From Eunapius fragilis (lineage: Eukaryota > Porifera > Demospongiae > Spongillida > Spongillidae): a DNA stretch of 64,000 nt. Every line of letters begins with the position of its first letter. The stretch's first letter is position 1. The translations under genes were made by a program, and so were the position numbers. The stretch is taken from assembly GCA_963681505.1 (NCBI GenBank), contig OY811987.1, forward strand, positions 1,261,066 to 1,325,065, in the 5' to 3' direction. Below, in pieces: positions 10,040 to 21,232 of this stretch. The notes beneath the pieces are model-generated. The model made no database searches, was not told the DNA's origin, and saw nothing but the letters and a program-made list of their open reading frames with translations.

Positions 10040-11620
10040 TTACGTATAGACAAACGTCTGTATGCTGTGGGGCAATGCAGTCACCTTCACTGCCTCAGAC
10101 TGGTCAGCCACCATGTCTAGGAGCTTGAAGGTGATGGGACCATCTCCAGTGTTCATCACTACCACAACCACTTCTTGCTTGGGGGTTAGAAAAGCAATGG
10201 ACTCCAGGGTGGAGCCCACTACTGAACTAGATATCCTCACTGAGCCACGTGGAACAAACTTACTGTGGGGAGAAAGACATATGAAGAGGTATCAGTTGGC
10301 TATTTAAAATTCACCTCACCTCAAATGCCCAACATAATAATAGAAGACTTGGGGATAGATGATTTGGTTGTCTGTATCAGCTAGCAGCATTCCATCACTG
10401 CCACACTTTACCACACCCTCACACTCATCAGGTCCAGCGTGATTTGGTGCTCCATTCATATCCAGGATGAGGTTCCAGTCAATGAAACCCACCACCCAGT
10501 TGTTCATATCCCCAATGATGTCATGGGCATAATGTTCTCCCTTCTGCCAGCTTGGGTTAGCAGGGTCCGTTTCCCTCACTTCAGTAGCTTCAGAAGCAAG
10601 AATAGGTCTGTCGGGGAACAGGGCATGTGTCATATTGAGGTTGGGGAAGTCATCTCCTGTGTACCAATGGACGGCTATACCCCATACATACTGAGCTACC
10701 TCTGGATCAGAATAAATGGCCTGGGCCCATTCTACCACGTGATCTTTGTTGTGATCATATGCAAGAATATTGACATTTGGGTGATCTTTGCTAAGCTGGG
10801 GACCTAGGTAGTTCTTTATAAAGCTTCCCTCGGTCTGAGGATTGAAGTTCATGCCCTCGTAACTGGTCGGACAGTATTCAGGCTCATTCTGAACGGTTAT
10901 GCCCCATATGGTGATACCCTCCGCTGCGTAGGAAGTAAGAAATTTGGAGAAATACAACGCCCACGCCTGCTGGTACTCGTCTAGTAGCTGACATTGCGAG
11001 CAGCCCAGGGGACATAGCGGATTGTCATTGTTCTTCATCCACCCCGGGGGGCTCCAGGGGGAGGCTACGATGTTGAGGGTATCGTTCGACCAGCTCATCA
11101 GCGTCGCGTTCGCACGCTCGATGAACGGGATGATGAGGGGAAGGTCGTGGGCGATGGAGAAATCGGTCATCTGGGTGTCGCCAGTCGTGTTGTCATAGTT
11201 ATACGAGGCGAGAGAGAAATCGCACGAGCCGATGGGCTTTCGCGCCATGTTGTAGCGCAGTCCGTCCTCCGAGAAATACATCTGGAGTACTTGTGACTGG
11301 AGAGAAGGGTTTAGTTTGGAAAAGACGTAGGCCGCGGATTCTGTGAACGCTCCTCCGAAACCCAGGATGGTCTGATAGGAGAAGGACCTGGGGAAGGAGA
11401 CATGTTACGGACGTCTCATCAATAGGTGCATGCCGTGCCATTACCTATCAACTACAACCACCGCGTCGGAAGGGAAGTCTTCTCCAAACGGTAGATCAGG
11501 TAGCCGGCTGATACGGTCAGTCGTATTCTGAGCGGTCCTGTACCATTGGATGTTGATGGTTCCCGAGCAGAGATGGAAGAACAAGGGGATGCTCAGAAGG
11601 ACTCTGTGCTTGAAGTTCAT
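10040..11620 (-). CDS. GBA: Lysosomal glucosylceramidase, GH30 family, copy 1
   Basis: Exons 11620-11445, 11387-10320 and 10262-10040 join to 1467 nt (488 aa), with GT-AG introns of 57 bp each. The enzyme hydrolyses glucosylceramide to glucose and ceramide in the lysosome. The start at 11620 gives a signal peptide (MNFKHRVLLSIPLFFHLCSG), followed by mature sequence beginning near IQWYRTAQNTTD. In the TIM barrel I see ILGFGGAFTESAAY, the acid/base glutamate in TVQNEPEY and the nucleophile glutamate in ILASEATEV. The C-terminal beta domain is in exon 3. A TATAAAAA lies about 35 bp upstream of the start, and AATAAA overlaps the stop region. It converges on Rab4 copy 1. The sequence is close to copy 2, but the signal peptide is unrelated. 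Confidence 0.92.
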
Positions 11621-11785
11621 TTTAAGGTTAAGCCATAAGCTGATTCGCGAGCTCCACCCACTTTTTATAATCATTGCACATTAGCGTTTGCTGCCGTCAG
11701 CCAAAAATTAAATCGCAGGCAGCTAGCAGCGAATGTGTGCTCCCTAGTGCGGAATGTATACTGCTGCACTAGGTATTAATTCCTA

Positions 11786-11915
11786 GTCTCGTACCCAGAC
11801 CGTCTATGACGTAAGCGATTATCGCTGTAAACAGTATAATCACTACGTCTGAACGTAGTGATTATACTGTTTACAGCGATAATCGCTTACGTCATAGACG
11901 GTCTGGGTACGAGAC
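11786..11915. mobile_element. Perfect 63-bp inverted-repeat MITE
   Basis: Arms 11786-11848 and 11853-11915 are exact reverse complements, separated by CTGA. The ends are GTCTCGTACCC and its complement, flanked by TA on both sides, which fits Tc1/mariner-type insertion. It lies between GBA copies 1 and 2. Complete arm identity implies recent insertion or ongoing correction. Confidence 0.85.
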
Positions 11916-12221
11916 TACTCGGTTCCGCCGCCGCTGTGGAATAAACTTTAATGTGTGCTGCTTTGCACAGAACGCGTGTTTTAACAGCATATCAACCGTC
12001 TCAGCGGTACGGTAGATATATTATAATATGATACATTTTATCATTGCAATTCCACGGTGTTCTATACTTAGTATGATTTGCAGAAGGCATACAATGTACA
12101 TTAATTAGTTGATGGATTTTATTGATACCACACTCAACAATTGAATATTTAGTGCAAGACTACTTCAGCAGTGTTAATTTTGCATTTGGCAGCTAAACTA
12201 TTATGTTGAAGGCTTTCAACC

Positions 12222-13844
12222 TCATGCATAGACAAACGTCTGTATGCTGTGGGGCAATGCAGTCACCTTCACTGCCTCAGACTGGTCAGCCACCATGTCT
12301 AGGAGCTTGAAGGTGATGGGACCATCTCCAGTGTTCATCACTACCACAACCACCTCTTGCTTGGGGGTCAGAAAAGCAATGGACTCCAGGGTGGAGCCCA
12401 CTACTGAACTAGATATCCTCACTGAGCCACGTGGAACAAACTTACTGTGGGGAGAAAGACATACCGAAAATATGAAGAGGTATCAGTTGGCCTTTTAAAA
12501 TTCACCTCACCTCAAATGTCCAACGTAATAATAGAAGACTTGGGGATAAATGATTTGGTTGTCTGTATCAGCTAGCAGCATTCCATCAAATCCACACTTT
12601 ACCACACCCTCACACTCATCAGGTCCAGCGTGATTTGGTGCTCCGTTCATATCCAGGATGAGGTTCCAGTCAATGAAACCCACCACCCAGTTGTTCATAT
12701 CCCCAATGATGTCATGGGCATAATGTTCTCCCTTCTGCCAGCTTGGGTTAGCAGGGTCCGTTTCCCTCACTTCAGTAGCTTCGGTAGCAAGAATAGGTCT
12801 GTCGGGGAACAGGGCATGTGTCGTATTGAGGTTGGGGAAGTCATCTCCTGTGTACCAATGGACGGCTATACCCCATACATACTGAGCTACCTCTGGATCA
12901 GAATAAATGGCCTGGGCCCATTCTACCACGTGATCTTTGTTGTGATCATATGCAAGAATATTGACATTTGGGTGATCTTTGCTAAGCTGGGGACCTAGGT
13001 AGTTCTTTATAAAGCTTCCCTCGGTCTGAGGATTGAAGTTCATGCCCTCGTAACTGGTCGGACAATATTCAGGCTCATTCTGAACGGTTATGCCCCATAT
13101 GGTGATACCCTCCGCTGCGTAGGAAGTAAGAAATTTGGAGAAATACAACGCCCACGCCTGCTGGTACTCGTCTAGTAGCTGACATTGCGAGCAGCCCAGG
13201 GGACATAGCGGATTGTCATTGTTCTTCATCCACCCCGGGGGGCTCCAGGGGGAGGCTACGATGTTGAGGGTGTCGTTCGACCAGCTCATCAGCGTCGCGT
13301 TCGCACGCTCGATGAACGGGATGATGAGGGGAAGGTCGTGGGCGATGGAGAAATCGGTCATCTGGGTGTCGCCAGTCGTGTTGTCATAGTTATACGAGGC
13401 GAGAGAGAAATCGCACGAGCCGATGGGCTTTCGCGCCATGTTGTAGCGCAGTCCGTCCTCCGAGAAATACATCTGGAGTACTTGTGACTGGAGAGAAGGG
13501 TTTAGTTTGGAAAAGACGTAGGCCGCGGATTCTGTGAACGCTCCTCCGAAACCCAGGATGGTCTGATAGGAGAAGGACCTGGGGAAGGAGACATGTTACG
13601 GACGTCTCATCAATAGATGCATGCCGTGCCATTACCTATCAACTACAACCACCGCGTCGGAAGGGAAGTCTTCTCCAAACGGTAGATCAGGTAGCCGGCT
13701 GATACGGTCAGTCGTATTCTGAGCGGTCCTGTACCACTGGATATTGCTTGCCTCCTTTCCTGTAGCTCCGTTGACCAGATGAAGGAAAAGCAGACAATGA
13801 ACCATCTGCACTGCTCTCCACACTGACATTGCTGGGACTTGCAT
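12222..13844 (-). CDS. GBA: Lysosomal glucosylceramidase, GH30 family, copy 2
   Basis: Exons 13844-13636, 13578-12511 and 12444-12222 join to 1500 nt (499 aa). It has the same fold and catalytic residues as copy 1 (NEPEY acid/base; ILATEATEV nucleophile), and differs from it in only a few residues outside the leader. The signal peptide is different (MQVPAMSVWRAVQMVHCLLF...), and ATG codons 1 and 6 are both possible starts. A TATATAAG box lies at about 13878-13886 and a CACGTG at 13849-13854. The stop is TGA after YA, and the 3' flank does not match copies 1 and 3. Its second intron is identical in sequence to the matching intron of copy 3 except for one base, which suggests gene conversion. 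Confidence 0.92.
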
Positions 13845-13877
13845 GATTCACGTGAAGCCCGAAGACAAGTCGCGGCC

Positions 13878-13886
13878 TTATATAGT
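13878..13886 (-). promoter_or_regulatory. TATA box of GBA copy 2
   Basis: CTATATAAG on the minus strand, about 35 bp before the first ATG. A CACGTG E-box (13849-13854) falls between it and the ATG. Confidence 0.5.
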
Positions 13887-13889
13887 AGG

Positions 13890-14845
13890 GGTGAGGGGGC
13901 TTGTAATTTGCAAAATGCGCAATTCTGCAGCGCAGTGATTTTAAAAACTGCTATAACGAGTGATGACTAATAATGTTTGGTTTCCATGTTGAACTATGCC
14001 TGAAGATGATTCCCTTCTCCCTGGCTGGTTGCTACCCTTCTGTTAATCTCATATGTTGCTCCATCTTCCTGCATATCTCCCCCGTTTTGCAAGTATGCAT
14101 TGGGGCCAACCTCATACAATGCGTGATTCCCTGATAATGGTGACGTAGTTGCTGATCTAAGTGGTGATATAGATGACGTAGCTGCTGATTGGGGATCAAT
14201 GTTACCATTTTTGGGAGATGAGAAGACCTAGAGTGCGGTCAAAGAGGTGTGGTCAAAGAGCACCATTGGCAGCAGCTGGCCACAGACATCATTTGTGGTC
14301 CTATCCAAGCCTCTACAATTGACAGAGGCTGCTACCAGACATGGTATACTGCTCTTACCCATTGGACAATACTGCAAAGAAATAATAAAATAAAATAAAA
14401 TAATAACTTTTCTGGCCAGCTCTCCATATCAATACAGGAACGAACAACTGTTTGCAACAAATGGGTATTTGCAGCTGCATGGACATGGCCAAAATGACAT
14501 GTAAAATGTATAGCACAACTAACATGCTGGATGAAAATCAAAGGCAAAATGATCAGTCTGTTTTTTGGAGCGCAGAGACCAAATGGTAAGGGCCATATAA
14601 TGCATGAAGCCTATCCTTACCCCTGGCCCTACTCCTTGCCACCATTTTGACAATGCATCAAATGATTCCTGTCGACCACTTGGCAAGATTACAAGCTACT
14701 TGGGATGTGCTATTAACTTATTAGATGTGATGGTAGTGGTGTGGCATTATTAGCTGAGAACACGGGGGTGATCCAATACCAGTGTGAGGTCAGAGATATT
14801 AATATTCTTGGTGATATTGCTTTATTAGGATTGTTACCAGGCTAA
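13890..14845. other. Intergenic, nothing recognised
   Basis: A stretch between GBA copy 2 and the second AKR copy, with a short AAATAA run near 14380. I find no convincing exon. The duplicated segment begins near 14846 (CTAACCCCTAACCCGTAC), which matches the first bases of the window. Confidence 0.5.
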
Positions 14846-14929
14846 CCCCTAACCCGTACACCCCCCTCCCCCCCCCGCGCGTGGGGTGCGGGTTAATTAG
14901 TACAGCACGTGTGAATTCCTCGGTACAAA

Positions 14930-15657
14930 ATGACATCGCCTTCGAGAGTACTAGTAACGGTTACTCTCAATGATGGGAACTGTATGCCCGTTCTTGGTTT
15001 AGGGGTCTACCTCGCTGAAAGTGGCGGAGTTGCGAAGCAGGCCATCCTTTGGGCCTTGCAACACGGATACAGACTAATCGATACCGCCAAAATTTACGGG
15101 TAAAGGAGTTAAGCGATGTTAAACAATCGTGACGCACCTCACTCTCAAACAAATAAATATATATAGAAACGAAGAAGATGTTGGTAAGGCTGTCAAGGAG
15201 TCAGGGATTCCGAGGGAGGAAATCTTTGTTACCACGAAGGTTAGTTGTGACGGAACGCCCTTTGGATATTGGAGTAACAAATATCTGTATGTTTTTACCA
15301 AATAAGGAAGAACTATGGTGACGAATAATACTAATTGCCCATAGGTGCAATATGGCCTTTGTATTAAACTTGTAACGTTCATAATTTAGCTAGCGCCTTC
15401 CGACCATGGAAAGGATAAGACCATCCAAGCGTGTCAGGAAAGCCTAGGAAAGTGAGTACATCTGCAATAAGGTACTGCGCGACATTTAGATTGGCTTCTG
15501 TTGCAGGCTTGGCCTTGATTATGTGGACCTGTACCTCATTCACTCCCCATCTGGGGAGAAAATACTGGAGACATGGGGTGCCATGATTGAGCTGAAGAAG
15601 AGGGGTCTTGCAAAGTAAGTTCATTTAGGTACAATACTGTTAGTCTCAACACACGTA

Positions 15658-15698
<41 letters not shown>

Positions 15699-16975
15699 AC
15701 ACACAGATCAATTGGTGTATCTAACTTCAATGTTCACCACTTGAAGCCTCTGAAGGAAGCCTATCCTGACCACATTCCAGCAGGTGAAGGCAGTCCTCAA
15801 TTTTGGTGTATGATTTACGACCACATCCCTTGTAGTGAATCAAATTGAGCTGAGTCCTTACCTAACATTTGATGAGTGTGTGGCCTACTGTCAGAAGGAG
15901 AACATTGTGGTTGAAGCCTTCTCTCCTTTGGCCAAAGGATTTAAACTTGAAGATCCTTTGCTACTCAATATTGCAGCTAAGTAAGTTAGGTATATACATG
16001 GGTTAAAATCATCTGCTAAGGTTTTATGTGATATGCTATTGATGTGCTAGTGGTGCTGATGGTTATGGTGGTGGTGCTGATGTTTATGGTGGTGGTGCTG
16101 ATGGTGCTAGTGGTGCTGATGGTTATGGTGGTGGTGCTAGTGGTGCTGATGGTGCTAGTGGTGCTGATGGTTATGGTGATGATGCTAGTGGTGCTGATGG
16201 TTATGGCGGTGGTGGTGGTGTTGATGGTGCTTATGATGGTGGTGCTGATGGTTATGGTGATGGTGCCAGTGGTGCTGATGGTTATGGCGTGGTGGTGGTG
16301 CTAATATTGGTGGTGCTGATGGTGCTTATGGTGATGCTTATGTGCAGGCTATGTGACATTTTACCTGGCCTTATGGTAGTTAAAATTTCAGAGTACTCAA
16401 AAGAAGATACTGCTGCGATGAAGTTGTATATATCTAATTAAGAATTCAGCGTTTTATAACCTGATGATAGATGGTCCAGCTGTAAATGCGTAAAAGCAGT
16501 TAAGACAGTCTAATTTCACAAGCCGGATTTTGTCATAATGGGTATCCAGTGGGCTATGCAAGCAGCTTCCCACCCCACCCTACCACACCCCACCCCCTAT
16601 AACATCCCCTTACCCCACTTCATGTTCCAGTTTCTTTTCACTTAACAACTTATTGCTATTACACACTGCTATCTTTTCAACAGATACAATAAATCTGCTG
16701 CTCAACTTTTGATTCGCTGGTCAATCCAGCGCGGGTTTGTGTGCATACCAAAGTCAGCAACAAAGGGAAGGATAATAGAAAACGCTAATGTCTTCGATTT
16801 CGAAATTTGTCCTGAAGACATGGCAACAATGGTGTGCTATAATTCAATGAGTGCATGTTGGCCATGTGATGATTGCATGTTGGCCATGTGATGATAATTA
16901 CTCTGTTATCAGAACGGGTGGAACGAGAACTTCATGACTGACTGGGAGGTGATTTTCAGCCCTTGGAGCCCCTGA
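14930..16975 (+). CDS. Aldo-keto reductase (AKR family), intact copy
   Basis: Eight exons, 14930-15099, 15167-15239, 15390-15451, 15507-15614, 15707-15783, 15836-15980, 16684-16831 and 16913-16975, join to 846 nt (281 aa), close to the usual 275-320 aa. AKRs reduce carbonyl groups with NADPH in the cytosol. The tetrad is visible as Asp51 and Tyr56 (LIDTAKIYG), Lys81 (IFVTTK) and His114 (YLIHSP). GVSNF and the phosphate-binding IPKS segment are also present, the latter as [11 protein letters not shown]. The acceptor of exon 5 is formed by a CA microsatellite, and intron 6 holds a triplet minisatellite. The C-terminus is short, so the substrate-specificity loop is reduced. The exact substrate cannot be told. 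Confidence 0.9.
15660..15706. repeat. (CA)n microsatellite at AKR exon 5 acceptor
   Basis: Shorter version of the array at 999-1081. It contains an interrupting ATA and ends in the acceptor CACAG. Confidence 0.85.
16039..16345. repeat. Intronic GGTGCTGATGGTTAT-type triplet minisatellite, second copy
   Basis: Counterpart of 1416-1800 in AKR intron 6, about 80 bp shorter and with a different order of blocks. Confidence 0.8.
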
Positions 16976-17334
16976 AGATCTGTGGATATATCATTAGTTT
17001 TTATTACCATAGCTTATTGGATTGTGACGTATGACGGTGTATGCATTATGCAAGATTCATCTTATGGCCAGGATTTTATTTGTCCAATTTTCTTCTGTAT
17101 TGTGATATTATTAAGATTTCAACAATAATACATGAATGGAATAGATTATTATATACACTAAAGTAAGTCCTTTAACAGTCATGTTAACCTAGATAGGATA
17201 GCTCTACAGTTCGCCCTTACTAATGTCAACCCTAGGCGGCTGTACAGGCTAAAAATGGTCTTGGACTTTAGTTCATTATTCCTGATGGAGAGACGACCTG
17301 CAAGCTTTGATAATGCTGCCACTGCTTCAGCCCC

Positions 17335-18099
17335 TCAACACCCGTAGGTCTCAACAAGTGGGATACAAACCCACCCCAATTCATCACACTTTTTGTCGCT
17401 GCTGTTATGTTTTCTGTTCTCAGCTAACAGGGCTGCCGAACCAGCCGTCACGCTCGCTTCTAGCAGAACACTTGATTGTAGCATAGACGTGACGGACAAG
17501 TCAAAGGCAGCTGGCTTGCCAAGGTCCCAGTTAGGAACAAGAACATCTGCTGGGCGGGATTGAGAATCGGATCCCGCCCCACAACCCATTTCCAGACGTG
17601 GACCCAAGCAAGCACGTTGGCAGAAGTCATAAAACACATCCCTGAGCTTATTGTGTCGCGAAACCACATCCCCTCCATGTTTGCAAGTGAGGGAGTGATG
17701 GCCAAAGTCATCCAACACACAGGAAGGACAGTGAGGGCAACTTTGGCCTTGGACCACTGGAATACCCAACCACCACTTAAGTGCTACCTGAAACTCAGCA
17801 GGCTCCAAGTGGAGGTTGAGTCGTGGGAAGGGAGTGACTGACAGCCAGGCAGAGGCATGAGGTGAAGAAATGGACAAAAGACGAGCCCTGTCAGTCACAG
17901 ATGCATTGTGAAAAAGATTATTGAACTGTTGGTCTTCTATCTTGGAAGACAGAACCTTCTGTGAAAGAGGAGAATCACCTACAGACTCAGGGGTAAGAGA
18001 ATCTTGGGGGTCCACTAGACTGTTGTAAAGGTGCAATGACGAGGATATATACCTACATGATGATGGAGAAAGGCCTGAGACAAAAATGATGCAATGCAA
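17335..18099 (-). pseudogene. CCHC plus restriction-like endonuclease region of the R2-type element
   Basis: Contains CPHCPSCVLDDFGHHSLTC, a Cys/His knuckle, then RHNKLRDVF, and then RPADVLVPNWDLG and AFDLSVTS, matching the PD-(D/E)XK core of RLE-type elements. It is in a different frame from the reverse transcriptase; the shift lies within the overlap at 18015-18099. It ends with a stop near the 3' end of the element. Confidence 0.75.
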
Positions 18100-19712
18100 G
18101 CTGCAGGAGAGTGGAAACTTAAGCTCCGAAGCCCTAAACCCCCCCCCCCCCCCCCTCTTTTCAAGCTAAGTTGTGCCTGTTGCCAGGTGGCCGCAGAAGC
18201 ATCCACTGCGGTACATTCCGAAAAGCATTGCTGCACACCATCATCAAACAGGGCAAAGGCCTCACTGACTAGGAGAGGTGGAGTGTTCCTAGCTAAGTGA
18301 ACTAGTCTGCAAAAGCTCCCACATTGCCTGAGAAGAAGTAGAGCCACCTGGGGGTCGATAGAACCCACAGCTTCTAACTCCTTTAGCAACTTGGAAGCCT
18401 CCGACTGTTTCTGCGCTACAAACTTTGCGCAAAACACTAAATCCCCTATGGGAGCTCCCAGGATCTCAAAGTGTGGCGCATTCGATTGCCTCATCTCCTC
18501 TGGGAAAGAACTTAGATCCCTCAAACTGAACAACTCACATTTGGCGATGTTGATATTGAGGCCGAGTGGTGGTCCGCGTTCTTGGATAATGGCGAGAACC
18601 CGAACAATGGCTGCAACGGGCCCTGCAACAACACCATCATCAATATACCAGTGGTGAAACAATAACGATTCACAGTCAACATCCTCCGCAATTGCTGATA
18701 TTATCTGTTGCAGTACAAGACAAAAAAGAAGGGGACCTAGGGGATCGCCTTGTTGTACACCTATTTCTGAAGAAATAGTACCCAAAGAGTGCCACAAAGC
18801 GGGATGTTGCCCATAGCACCATTGAGACCACGGGAGCAGCTCTGGTATGTGAAGGGCACAAGCATTAAGAACGGCCTGCCTTGATACCCGATTAAATGCA
18901 TTGAGCAAATCGATCTTCAATACTGCAAAATCAACCTCCTGCCAATGTTCGTCCACACAGCTTCTGAGGCCATTAATAGTCTTTTCTGCACCCTCTTGAC
19001 AAGCTACCCCAAGTTGAAAAGGAGCAAGGAAGCCATGGGCCTTTGCCTTAGTCATGGATAATAGGCATTTCACAACGTGTACCAGACGCCGAATAGCCTC
19101 TCCAACTGCAATAGGCCGGATGTCGGGGGGGCAGTTGGGTTTGTTCTTCTCCAGCGCCACCAGGTTGCCCCCTGCAAGGAACCTAGCCACTTGTACAGGA
19201 ACCTTGCCAGAGATAAGCAAATGAACCACCTCCCTAAGTACAGCACAGATCAGTAACTGAAGGGGAACCTCTGCTGCTTTTATCAGGTGCTGTATGCGGA
19301 GACCTGAGGGGCCATACGCTGTATCCTTTGGAAAGGAGTGCAATACAGCCATGATGTTGAAGTCTGGGGTAAGGTAAGGGGCAGCTAAGAGAGGTGCTGT
19401 GGGAGGAGTGGGAGGGGTTCCTTTGGGATGCTTTGAGACCAATAGATTCCATGTGGTGGTGTTGTCGGGGGCCAGACCTGAAGAAGTTAGAGTCTGACAG
19501 GTCTTGGATAAGAGTCCCTCCCTAGCAAGAGAAACTGCTGTATGGACACTTGAAGATTTGTGGTTAGAGGTAGGACGCATGGGGCCAGGGGAATGATTGG
19601 ATGCTCTATTCCATAGTGCACTAAACTCACCTTTGGACCATTGGGCGCATAGACGACTGATAGACACAGGCTTGTGATGTCCTGCCTGCACGCTTTGGAG
19701 CAAGAAGAACAC
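18015..19712 (-). pseudogene. Reverse transcriptase of the R2-type element
   Basis: About 540 codons. RT motifs include GPSGLRIQHL, LVALEKNKPNCPPDIRPIAVG, DLLNAFNRVSR, GVQQGDPLGPLLFCLVL and the catalytic YIDDG, in the expected order. A GC-rich run near 18140 encodes RGGGGGGLGLRS. The reading frame changes at both ends relative to the neighbouring domains. Confidence 0.85.
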
Positions 19713-20515
19713 ATTTAGGCAGCATTAACAGCTTCAGCCAAGCATCCTCAGAGTTATCATGCACAGCAGACCTCAAGGCAGAAGACAAAACAACAGCAAA
19801 TGCAAGTCTGTCCTGGATGTGCCGAACTGTACGGCCTGGTAGTTTACACACAGATTCAAATGTGAGTAGGGGGAAAAGAGAAGGATCGGCTACTTGGACA
19901 CTGAGAGGGGACAGACTAGGAGATGCAGCAGTGGCATGTGTGCATTTGTGAAGATGAGAAGAATGGCGTGAATTAGCCACCAGCTGCTGACAATTGGGAC
20001 AAACGAACCAGGTAGTGCACCAGAGAAGAAACCTTGAGCATGTAAGGTCATATGTTGACGCCACATGGTGGGAGCAATGAGTTGTTGGCAGCCTTGGACT
20101 GGACAGGATTTCTTATGGGGGTGTTGGCTAGAGGACGGGACTTCACTCTGCTCCTGTGGTACATCACATACATGTGACTGTGTTGGCAGTGGATCGTTAG
20201 CTGTGAATTCTAAAATAGAAGAGTCCGGACTGGAATGGCCATTGCTAAGGCATGGTAGTGGAGCAAACAATGATGGAAAAGGTGTGTGTGGAGTCATTGC
20301 AAAGTTAGAGGGGGTGTTGAGAGAGAGTGGCCTAGTGACATTGTAATCCTGTTCTTCTGTGAGAGACGGTGGACTCTGAGGCGAGGGTGTCCAAGGCATA
20401 GATGGCTGTAAATCTTGTCCCTGATTGTTGGAAAGAGAATTCACGCTATTGGGTTGGAGAACAGTCTCTAGTTGTGGTATAGATGCAGGTAGGATAACGT
20501 TAGCACATTTCCCAC
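19627..20515 (-). pseudogene. N-terminal zinc-finger region of the R2-type element
   Basis: Two frames together give CPVQGCQQLIAPTMWRQHM..H and CPNCQQLVANSRHSSHLHKC, two C2H2-like fingers, preceded by a Ser/Pro-rich segment. The frame changes between them near 20040, and again before the RT near 19700. Such fingers give target DNA recognition in R2 elements. Confidence 0.65.
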
Positions 20516-20542
20516 TTCTCCCAGGGTAACAGTTCACACAAT

Positions 20543-21232
20543 ATGTGAATTGTTGCCCCACACAACTCCCCCAAAATAAATAATTAATACATGTAATGAG
20601 CAATGCAGCCTCCATCCGAGGAACATTTATTTCTTCTAGTGACTTTTTAGGGGTTTTATTTTATTGCTATACTGCTCTAAGTTATGTAAGTTAATTAAAT
20701 ATTTAGGGGGAAAAAATAATAATTGTATGGATTAGGGAGCTACCACTGTTACTAATTCAACTAAAGTGAATCTGCAGAGCAACTTTTGCCTCTAATAACT
20801 AGTATGCCTATCACAGCACGTGTAGTTCCAGCTGGTTTTGGATAAGTGGTATTGCATTGCTATAACTGCCAACGTTGGATGGCGCATGTCCGCAGAGGGT
20901 TATTGTCGATTTTTGTCAGACGCATGCGTATCGGGGGTATCAGATTTTTTTTTTTTTTTTACTTGGACTTAAGTCTATGTGCAATGCTCTTGTCCTGTGA
21001 ATACCACTGTGGGCGGAGCTAGCCAAAAATTATCTCGTAGGTCGAGCCAATCTGTATTAACTGCATGTTGGTACACAACACGTGGGGAGGAAAGCACGTG
21101 TACTACCTACAATACTAAACATTACCTTATCTCCTGAGTCGTCCGCAACTCTATTTTTTCGCTGGGCTTTGCGCATTATCGACTCGTGCAGAAGGGGTTA
21201 AAGTTAAAGAACTAATTATTACCCCGGTAGCT
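20543..21232 (+). promoter_or_regulatory. Upstream region of GBA copy 3 with paired E-boxes
   Basis: Two CACGTG palindromes lie at 21079-21084 and 21095-21100, about 135-150 bp before the GBA start. Both are conserved in the truncated duplicate (near 5142 and 5157). CACGTG is the core of the TFEB/CLEAR site that activates lysosomal genes in vertebrates. Use of this system here is inference. The rest of the stretch is AT-rich and without genes. Confidence 0.4.

Larger units (their letters stand above)
17089..20538 (-). mobile_element. R2-type non-LTR retrotransposon, nearly complete
   Basis: A 3.45-kb insertion flanked by CAAT on both sides (17085-17088 and 20539-20542); the empty site is intact at about 4604 in the other copy of the locus. 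Read on the minus strand it encodes N-terminal C2H2 fingers, a reverse transcriptase, and a C-terminal CCHC motif with a restriction-like endonuclease. This is the order of the R2/NeSL/HERO/CRE group, which uses target-primed reverse transcription. There are no LTRs, and the 3' end finishes in AGAAGAAA rather than a long poly(A). At least three frame changes make this copy inactive. Confidence 0.85.

Noticed and set aside
10439..12998. Antisense frames of about 122 codons opposite the GBA exons
   Set aside because: They are shadows of the conserved glucosylceramidase coding sequence and appear in every copy for that reason.
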